A stretch of 36,294 nt of DNA from Bacteroidota bacterium (GTDB lineage Bacteria > Bacteroidota > Bacteroidia > NS11-12g > UBA955), in the NCBI GenBank assembly GCA_016868785.1, contig VGFS01000001.1:84631-120924 (forward strand), read 5' to 3'. Shown in pieces: positions 27,040 to 35,262 of this stretch (within the stretch, counting starts at the first letter, position 1; each line of letters starts with the position of its first letter). Both the position numbers and the translations under genes were made by a program. The notes under the pieces were generated by a model that worked only from the letters and a program-made list of their open reading frames with translations, was not told the DNA's origin and made no database searches.

Positions 27040-28851
27040 ATGAAAAAATTGGGCTGGATATTTTGGGCATTTTCGCTGTACACAGGAATTGCTTCAGCCC
27101 AGACTGGTAATTCAACCTCTTTTGCGGCAGACAATGAGCTGCCCAACATCAAAGAACTTTCCTTTTTAGATACCACTGTCAACTTATTTCAGGCCCACTC
27201 GGCAACCCTGATTGGTAGTTTGTCTGAACAGTATACCTTGCGCAATACAGCCGGTTACAATGTATTACATATAGGGGATGAGTTGGTGAGCGATGTTGCA
27301 TCCGTTTTGGGCGATGCTTGGTTTGGTAACAGCAGGGGCCCCGGGTTGTTTTTTCCGGGGTGTTTGAACAATTATGCCTTGGGGTCGGAGGTTGATACCA
27401 AACATACGGGAGACTGGCTCTACGCAGCGCCCATTGAAAACAATCCGCTGTTGGTTTCGGGGGTTACGGGATATGCAGCAAGAACGGGTGATTGGAAATC
27501 CACCTTGAGCATATCCATCCCGGCGGCTTATGTTAAGCACGTCGATCGTTTTGCCTTGTATTGCGAGCGGAGCGAGCAACAGTTCGATGTAGTCATTTCT
27601 TGTTTGGGCGGTAAAAAAGCCGACGGCTCTCCCATCCTACTATCGAAAAAGGTATTTCCAGCGTCTATCACATACAGAAATTCACCCTACTTAGAATTCG
27701 CCCTTCCCGTTGGCACCAAGGAAGTATTGATTCAATTCAAACAAGTGATATCAACCCAAAAGTCGTTCACGATTTACGGAGTATCTCTCACCAACAGTCG
27801 ACAAGGGAATTTGCATAGCATAGGACTGCGGGGCTGCGGGTACAGTCAATTCAATCGTTTGGCCCTATTGAAACAGCAATTGTCCTTGTTATCGCCCAAT
27901 GTTGTAATGCTCGATTTTGGCGCCCACGACATCTATCGGAGCAATGAATCGGAGTCGGTGTACTTAGAGCCCATTAAACGCAGCATTCAACTCATCAAAG
28001 AGGCGTTGCCTTCTACCAAGATCGTTGTGGTGATACCGCAAGATGGCATTCGGGGCGGTCGCACGCTCAACGCTTTTGAGAAATACGAAAAGGCCATCAT
28101 CTCTTTGTGTAAAACGGAAAAAGTGGCCTATTACGATTGGTACCGCGTAGCTGGTGGCAAATATTCGGCGCAATACTGGGCAGATTTTCAACTTTTCATG
28201 GTCGATGGGCTGCATCTTCAAACATCGGGCAATGTCTTAAAAGGAAAACTGTACGCATCGGCTTGGAACAATACAACAGAACGCTACAACAATGGCTATC
28301 GGCATTTTGTAATGGCAGAGGACAGCAGCAAGCGTTTGGCATTTAGAACGCGCGATACGCTATCGAAAAATGTGGTGGTTACAGAAGTGTGGCGTTATCA
28401 TGTGGTGAGACGCGGTGAAACGGCCTATCGCATCGCGCTGCGCTATGGTATTACCACCGCCCAATTGAAAGAATGGAATCACTTGCGCAACTACAACATC
28501 TCGGCTGGAACGCGATTAAAGGTGGGAAAACTGTCTATTGCTACCAAGTCAGACCCCATTCAAACCATCGAAATGAAAGACAGCGCCGATGCAGAAGGGG
28601 TTTCACCCGCGGTAAACATCAATCAAACCCTACCAACCAAAACAGTGGATACAGCAGAAAGCGCATCGCCCAAAGTATTGCCATCCACGGTTAAACCAGC
28701 CAAACCCAAAGTGGCCTATCACAAGGTAAAAACTGGTGAAACTTTGTATTCGATTTCCAAAAATTACGGACTAACGGTTGACCAATTAAAGCGTCTCAAT
28801 GGACTGAGGAGCAACAACATCGCCGTTGGTCGATTATTGCGCGTCCAATAG
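27040..28851 (+). CDS. Secreted SGNH/GDSL-fold protein with two LysM domains, probably a pseudo-esterase
   Basis: The 603-residue protein has a signal peptide (MKKLGWIFWAFSLYTGIASAQ). A GDSL/SGNH-type domain spans about residues 70-420, a second segment ends near residue 440, and two C-terminal LysM domains cover roughly 450-494 (WRYHVVRRGETAYRIALRYG) and 558-603 (YHKVKTGETLYSISKNYG). LysM domains bind peptidoglycan. The SGNH blocks are recognisable, but block I reads VLHIGDELVSD with Glu81 where the serine nucleophile of HIGDS belongs. Block III reads FGAHD with His296 in place of the usual Asn. The block V Asp389-x-x-His392 pair (VDGLHLQ) is retained. Relatives are peptidoglycan or polysaccharide O-acetylesterases; this one may only bind. 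Its coupling to gatB (11 nt) looks accidental. Confidence 0.8.
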   Translation: MKKLGWIFWAFSLYTGIASAQTGNSTSFAADNELPNIKELSFLDTTVNLFQAHSATLIGSLSEQYTLRNTAGYNVLHIGDELVSDVASVLGDAWFGNSRGPGLFFPGCLNNYALGSEVDTKHTGDWLYAAPIENNPLLVSGVTGYAARTGDWKSTLSISIPAAYVKHVDRFALYCERSEQQFDVVISCLGGKKADGSPILLSKKVFPASITYRNSPYLEFALPVGTKEVLIQFKQVISTQKSFTIYGVSLTNSRQGNLHSIGLRGCGYSQFNRLALLKQQLSLLSPNVVMLDFGAHDIYRSNESESVYLEPIKRSIQLIKEALPSTKIVVVIPQDGIRGGRTLNAFEKYEKAIISLCKTEKVAYYDWYRVAGGKYSAQYWADFQLFMVDGLHLQTSGNVLKGKLYASAWNNTTERYNNGYRHFVMAEDSSKRLAFRTRDTLSKNVVVTEVWRYHVVRRGETAYRIALRYGITTAQLKEWNHLRNYNISAGTRLKVGKLSIATKSDPIQTIEMKDSADAEGVSPAVNINQTLPTKTVDTAESASPKVLPSTVKPAKPKVAYHKVKTGETLYSISKNYGLTVDQLKRLNGLRSNNIAVGRLLRVQ

Positions 28852-28897
28852 CATATTCCCGCATTTTATCGAGGTAATTTGGCGATATTTGCGATTT

Positions 28898-31800
28898 ATG
28901 TCGTTCCGCCATATAGCCCACCCCTCCATCCTAATAATAGCACTTGCATTCGCCGTGTGCAACCCTACACAAGCGCAAGAATTTGAAAGACGACGTGTCA
29001 ATGGCGCTGAAAACATTGGGGAAGCAGGCGGAAATGGCCCAGGACCCGGACAAAGAGAGGGCCTTGGATTTCGCGTCAAAGCCAAAGGCAGCTGCTTTTC
29101 TTTGCAAGCGGACGGGTCTGCCAAGGCGGTGACAGGCGCTAGCATTTCATTATGGATCCCCAACGACACAAACACTATTGGAAAAACCCTGACTGTATTG
29201 GCCAATGGCAACGTTTCGGACGCGTCTAAAATGCAATTTCGCGCCATGACACGTCGTATGGTGGAGGGCGACAGATTGTTTGCCAACAACGGTCTTGCAG
29301 AGACCGATTCGTTGGGCAATTATGCTTTGCGATTCTCTGTCCGTCAGTTCATGGACCCCCAAAATCCCATGGATTTTGGCGCCATAGGTAAAGAAATCCG
29401 CAATACGAAGAGTAAGAAGTTCACCTTTTTGTTGTTGGCCACACATCCCAACGGCACGCATGATCAGAAGTGGATCAATTTGCATGAATTGGTCTCAAAT
29501 CCGCTCGCCAATTCCCCAGGTGAAATCAATTTAGAATTCCCCAAATTGTGGTTGGTGAATGAAATGATACCCATGGAGGCGGCCGTGGTAAAGGTGCAGG
29601 CCGTGACGATCAAGGGCGATACCACCGAAATGAACGCATCCAGTTTTAAAGTGAATCCTGATGCTTCAGCCGAGGATTTGGTAAGCAAAATGCCGGGTGT
29701 AACTTCATCCAATGGTCAAATTCAGGCTCAAGGCGAACAAGTAAAAAAGGTATTGGTTGATGGAAAGCCCTTTTTCGGGGAGGATCCCAACGCAGCGTTA
29801 AAAAATTTACCCGCCGAAGTGGTTGGTAAAATTCAAATCTTTGATGCCAAATCAGAACAAAGTTTGTTTTCCGGCATCGATGATGGCAACACCACCAAAA
29901 CCATGAACATTGTGACCAAATCCCAGTTTAGGAATGGGGTTTTCGGTCGATTCTATTCGGGATTGGGACAATCGATAGACGGTACAGGGGATTTGTTGAA
30001 GAACAAGGCGGGACTCACGGTGAATACCTTCAAAGGAAATCGCCGCCTGACCTTTTTGAGTCAAATCAACAACATCAACGAACAGAACTTCTCATTTGAA
30101 GACATCGTTGGTAGCATGGGCGGCGGTAGAGGCGGTATGGGCGGCATGTCTATGGGTGGTATGGGCGGCGGCGCCAATTTTTTCACTGGCAGTCAAAACG
30201 GCATAACCACTACCCGAGCCATTGGAATCAATTACAGCAACCAATGGGGTAAAAATATAGAATTCAGTGGCAGTTATTTTCTCAATAGCTCAGACAACGA
30301 CAATCGCACAGAAACCAATAGATTTTACGTTGGCGGGGATCCAAAAATGGGTGCCTTCAATTACGTAGAAACCAACCCCAGCAGCACGAAAAACATCAAC
30401 CACCGACTCAACGGTCGGTTCAACATCAAACTCGACTCAACCAATACCCTGTTGATAGAACCCCGCGTATCGATTCAGCAAAACAACAGCAACAGTCCCA
30501 TCAGCGCGGTAACTTATGGTAGGGTAACTTATAACAGTGTGTTGTCGCCGGTGTCTGATTTGCTCAATAACACCCAAACCAATACTGATGGGTATCGTGC
30601 GTCTAGCAGTTTCTTGTATCGACATGCATTTGCCAAAAAGGGCAGAACCTTTTCGATGGAGGCAAATCCGGGGATTAACGGACAATCGGGCCTCACAAAC
30701 CTGAACTTCAAAAACCAAGTAACCGTCGACACCAATGGTTTGATGGTGATCAATAGTCGCGACCAGCGCACTGACATCCTCAAGCAAACCCGCACATTTA
30801 GTGGAAACATCACATTCACCGAGGCGCTTGACACCAATCACTTTTTGGCAGCCAGTATATCTACCAACATCAACCAAAACAACAACGACCGTCTGGCGTA
30901 TTTGAAAGATGCCGCGAGTTTGGGTTATTCACTGCTCGACACCCTATTCTCGAGTCAATTTGTGAACGGATACACCCAACAGAAGGCCGGGGTAAGCTAT
31001 CGATATCAAACCTACAAATGGAATGTTACCACGGGTATAGACGGACAATTGGCCATCCTAGATGGATCGCAAAGTATGCCGCGAAACAGTGAGCTGGACA
31101 GGCAATTCAAATCGGTGCTACCGTATTTGCAGGCGAGGTACAACTTGGGGATGAAGCGAAATTTGCGCCTGAATTACAGCACATCCAACAATGCGCCCTC
31201 CATTGACCAACTGCAGCCGGTGATCAACAACAACAACACCATGCAATTGAGTACAGGGAATCCGAATTTGGTACAGGATTATCAGCATAGCTTGTTTCTG
31301 AGGTTTTTCTCGGTGGTGCCTGAATCCGGCAAAAACGTTTTCTGGATGATCAATGCCCAGCAAAGCAACAACTACATCAGCAGCAAATCAGTATTGGGCG
31401 GCAGAGAAGCCGGCTGGATTAGGTTGGATTCTGCATTTTACGGCGGTGGTTCTGCCACAAATTTGATGGGCACGGGTAATCGCATCGACAGTATTCGTTT
31501 AACCCCAGGGGCCCAAATGACCATCCCCATCAACTTGAATGGATATTACAGTTTGCGGCTATTTGGTTCATGGGGAAAAACCATCAAAAAGTTCAATGTG
31601 AACGCAACGGGCGGATTATCAACCAACAACATTCCCAGCATGATTCAGATTGGCAACGGCAAACCCATGATTAACCAAGCGAAAAACCCTTCCATGAATG
31701 TTGGACTTGTGATGGGTAGCAACATTTCTGAGCGTTTGGATTTCCGCATTACGGGAAATGGCAGCTATAGCAAGGTGATCAATACGTTACAAAAAGCGAA

Positions 31801-32191
31801 CGATCAAACCTACGTGAGTTACAACAGTCAGTTTGTATTGAACTACATGCCCACCAAAAGTTGGGTCATCAATTCAGACATCACCTATCAAGCCTTCCGG
31901 GGATTGTCTGCCGCATTTAACCAATCTTACTACCTATGGAACGCGGGATTGGGCTACAAATTTGGCAAAAACAAGGCCTCTGAGTTGCGGTTAACAGCTT
32001 ATGATATCTTGAACCAAAACCGCAGCATCCAGCGAAACGTGACGCAGACCTACTACGAAGACGTGAAAACAACGGTACTAACGAGGTATGTGATGTTGAC
32101 ATTCAGCTACAAATTGCGCAAATTCAATGGCAAGGGCGAAGATGGCAAAGAAATGAAGATGATGTTCCCCGGCCTTCCTCTTCTAAAGTGA
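28898..32191 (+). CDS. TonB-receptor-like outer-membrane beta-barrel protein
   Basis: I choose the ATG at 28898 because it starts a signal peptide (MSFRHIAHPSILIIALAFAVCNPTQAQ); the frame opens 24 codons earlier inside the preceding gene. The product has 1097 residues. After a Gly/Pro-rich stretch, an N-terminal region of about 200 residues recalls the carboxypeptidase-like domain of the family. A plug-like region follows (SFKVNPDASAEDLVSKMPGV, KKVLVDGKPFFGEDPNAALK, IQIFDAKSEQSLFSGI). The rest is a large barrel of alternating strands ending in YVMLTFSYKLRKFNGK. A Gly/Met-rich segment (GGRGGMGGMSMGGMGGG, about residue 410) probably forms a loop or periplasmic turn. Substrate is unknown. After the stop, a Gly/Met/Pro-rich coding-like tail continues in another frame. 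Confidence 0.85.
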   Translation: MSFRHIAHPSILIIALAFAVCNPTQAQEFERRRVNGAENIGEAGGNGPGPGQREGLGFRVKAKGSCFSLQADGSAKAVTGASISLWIPNDTNTIGKTLTVLANGNVSDASKMQFRAMTRRMVEGDRLFANNGLAETDSLGNYALRFSVRQFMDPQNPMDFGAIGKEIRNTKSKKFTFLLLATHPNGTHDQKWINLHELVSNPLANSPGEINLEFPKLWLVNEMIPMEAAVVKVQAVTIKGDTTEMNASSFKVNPDASAEDLVSKMPGVTSSNGQIQAQGEQVKKVLVDGKPFFGEDPNAALKNLPAEVVGKIQIFDAKSEQSLFSGIDDGNTTKTMNIVTKSQFRNGVFGRFYSGLGQSIDGTGDLLKNKAGLTVNTFKGNRRLTFLSQINNINEQNFSFEDIVGSMGGGRGGMGGMSMGGMGGGANFFTGSQNGITTTRAIGINYSNQWGKNIEFSGSYFLNSSDNDNRTETNRFYVGGDPKMGAFNYVETNPSSTKNINHRLNGRFNIKLDSTNTLLIEPRVSIQQNNSNSPISAVTYGRVTYNSVLSPVSDLLNNTQTNTDGYRASSSFLYRHAFAKKGRTFSMEANPGINGQSGLTNLNFKNQVTVDTNGLMVINSRDQRTDILKQTRTFSGNITFTEALDTNHFLAASISTNINQNNNDRLAYLKDAASLGYSLLDTLFSSQFVNGYTQQKAGVSYRYQTYKWNVTTGIDGQLAILDGSQSMPRNSELDRQFKSVLPYLQARYNLGMKRNLRLNYSTSNNAPSIDQLQPVINNNNTMQLSTGNPNLVQDYQHSLFLRFFSVVPESGKNVFWMINAQQSNNYISSKSVLGGREAGWIRLDSAFYGGGSATNLMGTGNRIDSIRLTPGAQMTIPINLNGYYSLRLFGSWGKTIKKFNVNATGGLSTNNIPSMIQIGNGKPMINQAKNPSMNVGLVMGSNISERLDFRITGNGSYSKVINTLQKANDQTYVSYNSQFVLNYMPTKSWVINSDITYQAFRGLSAAFNQSYYLWNAGLGYKFGKNKASELRLTAYDILNQNRSIQRNVTQTYYEDVKTTVLTRYVMLTFSYKLRKFNGKGEDGKEMKMMFPGLPLLK

Positions 32192-32270
32192 ACTCTACCC
32201 AAGTGGCGGGATGCCGCCTCCAGGTATGCCAGGCCATGGAATGCCGGGAATGGGCGGACCAGGCCGTTAA
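32192..32270 (+). other. Out-of-frame Gly/Met/Pro-rich tail, possible displaced C-terminus of the barrel gene
   Basis: One base out of frame with the TGA at 32189-32191, the strand reads LYPSGGMPPPGMPGHGMPGMGGPGR and then TAA. The composition is that of disordered Gly/Met-rich tails of related barrel proteins and echoes the Gly/Met segment inside this gene. No start codon precedes it. It could be a tail lost by a 1-bp frameshift, a programmed shift, or a sequencing indel. Confidence 0.4.
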
Positions 32271-32275
32271 GTCCT

Positions 32276-32283
32276 TATTTTTG
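32276..32283 (+). promoter_or_regulatory. -7 box TATTTTTG before the acyltransferase remnant
   Basis: Matches TAnnTTTG, 5 nt before the ATG at 32289. No -33 element was identified. Confidence 0.35.
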
Positions 32284-32288
32284 GCTCA

Positions 32289-32565
32289 ATGAGTGCTTTA
32301 CCCCCCGTAAAAGGCACAGACGGAAAACGAACCCTTGGGCTATCGCCAAAGATATCATTAGACCTATTGCGGGCCTTGGCCATTTTGTTGGTGCTGGGCC
32401 GATAATGTGTTGGTGAAATTGGGGCTTTTTGACCGTTTTGGACTGGTTTACGGAGAAACGATGGCTGGAAGTGTCACCATTGTATTTGCGATCGTCTTGG
32501 GCATTGTAATGGCTCAGATCATCGAGATCCCTATACTCCGCTAGCGAAATCGGGTAATAACATAA
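32289..32565 (+). pseudogene. Acyltransferase-3 family pseudogene with a large internal deletion
   Basis: The first frame gives about 38 residues ending SLDLLRALAILLVLGR and a stop at 32403. That is the typical N-terminal membrane helix of the OafA/NolL (acyltransferase 3) family, where it normally continues with a catalytic His. A different frame then reads DNVLVKLGLFDRFGLVYGE and SVTIVFAIVLGIVMAQIIEI, PILR, a stop (TAG at 32542), and RNRVIT before the final stop. That matches the family's last helix and its IExPxLRLR tail. The central part of some 250 residues is missing and the TAG looks like a nonsense mutation within LRLRNR. The gene would have acylated surface polysaccharide or lipid sugars at the inner membrane. 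Confidence 0.65.
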
Positions 32566-32589
32566 AAAAAAAAAAACCTCATATTGAGG
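32565..32589 (-). terminator. Terminator after tRNA-Lys
   Basis: On the minus strand CCTCA and TGAGG pair around ATA (32589-32577), followed by a run of twelve T. It lies just downstream of the tRNA. Confidence 0.8.
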
Positions 32590-32599
32590 GCTTTGGTTG

Positions 32600-32672
32600 T
32601 GATCCCGCTGGGACTCGAACCCAGGACCCATACATTAAAAGTGTATTGCTCTACCAACTGAGCTACGGAATC
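32600..32672 (-). tRNA. tRNA-Lys (anticodon TTT)
   Basis: A 73-nt cloverleaf on the minus strand: acceptor stem GATTCCG/CGGGATC (one T-G wobble) with discriminator A, D arm AGCTCAGTTGGTAGAGC, anticodon loop CTTTTAA with anticodon TTT, and T arm GGTTCGAGTCC. CCA is not encoded. Confidence 0.96.
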
Positions 32673-32702
32673 ATTTCCTTTTTTCTTTCGTTTAAGGAGG
32701 TG

Positions 32703-32733
32703 CAAAAATACATCTCTACACCGGAAAATCAAA
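32703..32733 (-). promoter_or_regulatory. Promoter of tRNA-Lys
   Basis: The minus strand reads TTTG (32733-32730), a 19-nt spacer and TATTTTTG (32710-32703), a full consensus match. The box is followed by GCACC, as at tRNA-Gly. Confidence 0.75.
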
Positions 32734-32738
32734 TGTTT

Positions 32739-33878
32739 TTAAGAAATTTCTTTTCGATACGTATGGTGAATTTTTGTCTTTGTGGCACCTAGACTCTCTA
32801 ACATACTGATCATCTTTGGATTGAAATCGCCAATCCAAGCCAGCTCCATACTATCAACGGTTTTATTGCTGTGGATTCCTTGGTAAAACTTCATGATTAA
32901 CCCAGTTTCTATGCCCAAATTCTGATAATCTGGCACCACGCCAAAAACAATCCCTTTGGCTTTATTGATTGATTTGCGGAACCATAAAAATTGTAGTTTT
33001 TGCCACAACCCCATTTTACCCTTGAAACGGCGAAAAACTTGGTTGATTTCGAGAATGGCAATGAAGAACCCAATGGGCCGATCATTGTCATAAGCAAAAA
33101 TTGCAAATTCAGGCGGCATTGCTGGTTTAACTTCCGTGAATCTTTTGTTGAGCACCTCCGGTGACAATGATTCAAAGTCCTCATGAAAAGCCCATGCCTC
33201 GTTGTATATCCTCACGAAATCAGCCGAATATTTCTCCATGTTTCCGTATTCAAGTTGAACAAATCGATAATTCTCCTTACTCATAACTCGGTCTGCAATC
33301 TTACTGAATCTATCATAGTTGAATGTGTTGTGTGTGATATCGTAGGTATTCTGTTCGATTTCCAATTTATAACCTCGTTCTTCAATCCAATTACGGTAAT
33401 AGGGAGGGTTGTAACTTTCTCGGTACGACACCTGATTTTGAGAGGATATCAAAAGTCCCCAAAAACTATCACGATCGCCAAAGTTAATTGGGGCATCAAT
33501 GCTGAGGCAAGCTTCTTCTATTAACCATCTTTCAGCGATATCCCATAATTCCATCGCCATATTGCGATCATCTATGCATTCAAAAAATCCGATGCCCCCT
33601 CTTTTACCTGATTTGGGTTTTTGGGTATAGAAGGCAGCGATTCGGCCGGCCGGCAGGCCTGCCGAATCGTAAATCACCCACCTACGGGCAGTGCCGTTCA
33701 GGAACGACTTGTTCTTTTGCGGATCAAAAATCCCCTCTACATCACTCTCTAAGGGATAAATAAAGTCGGGATCATTGGCATATACCAAGTCCATCACTCG
33801 GTGAAAATCCAACACCTTGTCTGTTTGTAACACCTCTGATACAACAAACCCATTTGCCTCGCCTACTGAATTCTTCAT
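32739..33878 (-). CDS. GNAT-fold N-acetyltransferase (YghO-like family)
   Basis: This 379-residue protein belongs to a widespread family of about 370-residue proteins with a C-terminal GNAT domain. N-terminal signs are PLESDVEGIFDPQKNKSFLNG and VIYDSAGLPAGRIAAFY. The middle has GGIGFFECIDDRNMAMELWDIAERWL, then INFGDRDSFWGLLI, and YNPPYYRNWIEERGYKL. The C-terminal domain contains IGFFIAILEINQVFRRFKGK, FGVVPDYQNLGIETGLIMKFY and a final strand near LESLGATKTKIHHTYRKEI, in the position of the acetyl-CoA binding loop. No substrate is known. It is cytoplasmic (no signal). It begins only 3 nt after the stop of the cytochrome/copper monooxygenase gene and is probably the last cistron of that operon. 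A 32-bp GC-rich inverted repeat lies within it. Confidence 0.85.
   Translation of the reverse strand: MKNSVGEANGFVVSEVLQTDKVLDFHRVMDLVYANDPDFIYPLESDVEGIFDPQKNKSFLNGTARRWVIYDSAGLPAGRIAAFYTQKPKSGKRGGIGFFECIDDRNMAMELWDIAERWLIEEACLSIDAPINFGDRDSFWGLLISSQNQVSYRESYNPPYYRNWIEERGYKLEIEQNTYDITHNTFNYDRFSKIADRVMSKENYRFVQLEYGNMEKYSADFVRIYNEAWAFHEDFESLSPEVLNKRFTEVKPAMPPEFAIFAYDNDRPIGFFIAILEINQVFRRFKGKMGLWQKLQFLWFRKSINKAKGIVFGVVPDYQNLGIETGLIMKFYQGIHSNKTVDSMELAWIGDFNPKMISMLESLGATKTKIHHTYRKEIS
33638..33669. repeat. GC-rich inverted repeat inside the GNAT gene
   Basis: Nine-bp arms cgattcggc and gccgaatcg flank a 14-nt GC-rich centre; the inner ggcaggcctgcc (33652-33663) is itself a perfect palindrome. It encodes the stretch around YDSAGLPAGRIAA. 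Confidence 0.6.
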
Positions 33879-33881
33879 CGT

Positions 33882-35261
33882 TTACTTTTTCCTTTCCAAA
33901 GATATGTGCTCATCGCCTTTTTGGTACACTGTGTATGTGAGGATAAACTGAAACATTTCGTCCGACGCCCGCATGCTCGCTCCGCCGTAGTCCCATCGTT
34001 CCGACACCAATTTGGGTGGGTGGTTGGGATTGTAGGGGTTGTTTGCTGTGTTATCGAACTCGGCAATCGCCACGATTTCAGCGCCTGCAGGTATCTTGAC
34101 CATCTGCTTGAACGTATAAAAATACTGCCAATTAAAATTCCATCGTGGAATACGAATCAATGGAATGGTATCGCCATTGGGCTTGATGGCAAATGCCCAA
34201 AACGACTTCCCAAGTTGATGCAAATGGGGATTGATTGTAAGTACAGAGATGTCTGCATCGATGGTATATCGGGTTACATGCTTTGTTACCTTATTGGCAG
34301 GAACCACCAAAGGCGGAACGATCTTACTCACGCCATTGGTACCCAGCATCAACTCGCCGGTTGCGCGTTTGGGAGCCACATCCGTGAAAAAGACATTCAA
34401 AACGGGTTTGTCGGTGATGTTGGTGTCGGACGGACCGTAATGCACATCATTCATGACCGCAGCAAAGTTGCGCGGCACCTCGTAAACACCGATTCCCGCA
34501 GGATATTCGATCCCTTCAACCCCCGGCAAATAGTTAAATGCCGAATGAATCCTACTGGGAAGAGGTCCATCCTTGGGTAGTAACCGAAGCTGTTCAATCA
34601 AGTTCAAATCCGTTGAATTGGAGGTTTCTATTTTACCAACCGCCCTGCTGGGTTCGAGTTTAGAACCATCGGCATAAAGCAATAAATGTCCGTTTGCGTG
34701 GTGAATCAGACCCGCACGCGAGGGCACCAACTCCAACGCCGAGATATACCGTTTTCTGTCCAACCGCACCATTGCTTTGCTGATGAAAAACCGATCGAGA
34801 TCCCCTTCTCTTAAAGATACTGAATCGAACGGAACAACAAAATCTGGCTTCCGAATATTGCTGCGGTGGGTGTTTGGTGCTTGATAAACGTATGGGCCAC
34901 TGCCCTCTATCGCCCCCTGTTCTACCCATCGTTGAATGGTCGCAATTTCCACCTCTGTCAATACCTTTTCTCCCACAAAATGCGTGTAGTTGGGATCAGC
35001 TGGCCAAGGGGGCATGTACCGATTGAGTGTAACTTTCGCAATGGTTTTCGCTCGTTTTTGTACCGATTCAAATTTTTCCAAAGAGAACGGTGCAGCACCA
35101 TTTTCACGGTGACAAGGCAAACAATTCTTGGACAAAATTGGCGCAATATGCTCCGCAAACGTGGGTTTGGTAGGCACGGATTTGCTATCCCCTCCATCAC
35201 CGCAACCAATGATTGAAACAAACATTATCAAAACAATGATATACAAACGATTGGTTTTCAT
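33882..35261 (-). CDS. Lipoprotein fusing a cytochrome c domain to a type II copper (DBH/PHM-like) monooxygenase
   Basis: The 459-residue protein has a lipobox ending IIGC (Cys20). A cytochrome c domain binds haem through CLPCH (Cys47, Cys50, His51). From about residue 140 it resembles copper type II ascorbate-dependent monooxygenases: His187-His188 (LIHHANGH) and His274 (NDVHYGPSDTNITD) fit the CuH site. His346 and His348 (NPHLHQLGK), with Met436 (ASDEMF), fit the CuM site. The typical WNFNWQYFYTFK and DNTANNPYNPNHPP blocks are also present. Such enzymes hydroxylate C-H bonds; the fused haem domain may supply electrons. Substrate is unknown. It follows the redoxin lipoprotein gene with a 1-nt gap and precedes the GNAT gene by 3 nt. 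Confidence 0.88.
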   Translation of the reverse strand: MKTNRLYIIVLIMFVSIIGCGDGGDSKSVPTKPTFAEHIAPILSKNCLPCHRENGAAPFSLEKFESVQKRAKTIAKVTLNRYMPPWPADPNYTHFVGEKVLTEVEIATIQRWVEQGAIEGSGPYVYQAPNTHRSNIRKPDFVVPFDSVSLREGDLDRFFISKAMVRLDRKRYISALELVPSRAGLIHHANGHLLLYADGSKLEPSRAVGKIETSNSTDLNLIEQLRLLPKDGPLPSRIHSAFNYLPGVEGIEYPAGIGVYEVPRNFAAVMNDVHYGPSDTNITDKPVLNVFFTDVAPKRATGELMLGTNGVSKIVPPLVVPANKVTKHVTRYTIDADISVLTINPHLHQLGKSFWAFAIKPNGDTIPLIRIPRWNFNWQYFYTFKQMVKIPAGAEIVAIAEFDNTANNPYNPNHPPKLVSERWDYGGASMRASDEMFQFILTYTVYQKGDEHISLERKK

Positions 35262-35262
35262 A

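Noticed and set aside
32275-32631. 118-codon minus-strand frame overlapping tRNA-Lys
   Set aside because: It covers a tRNA, its terminator and an acyltransferase remnant, and shows no protein-like signal.
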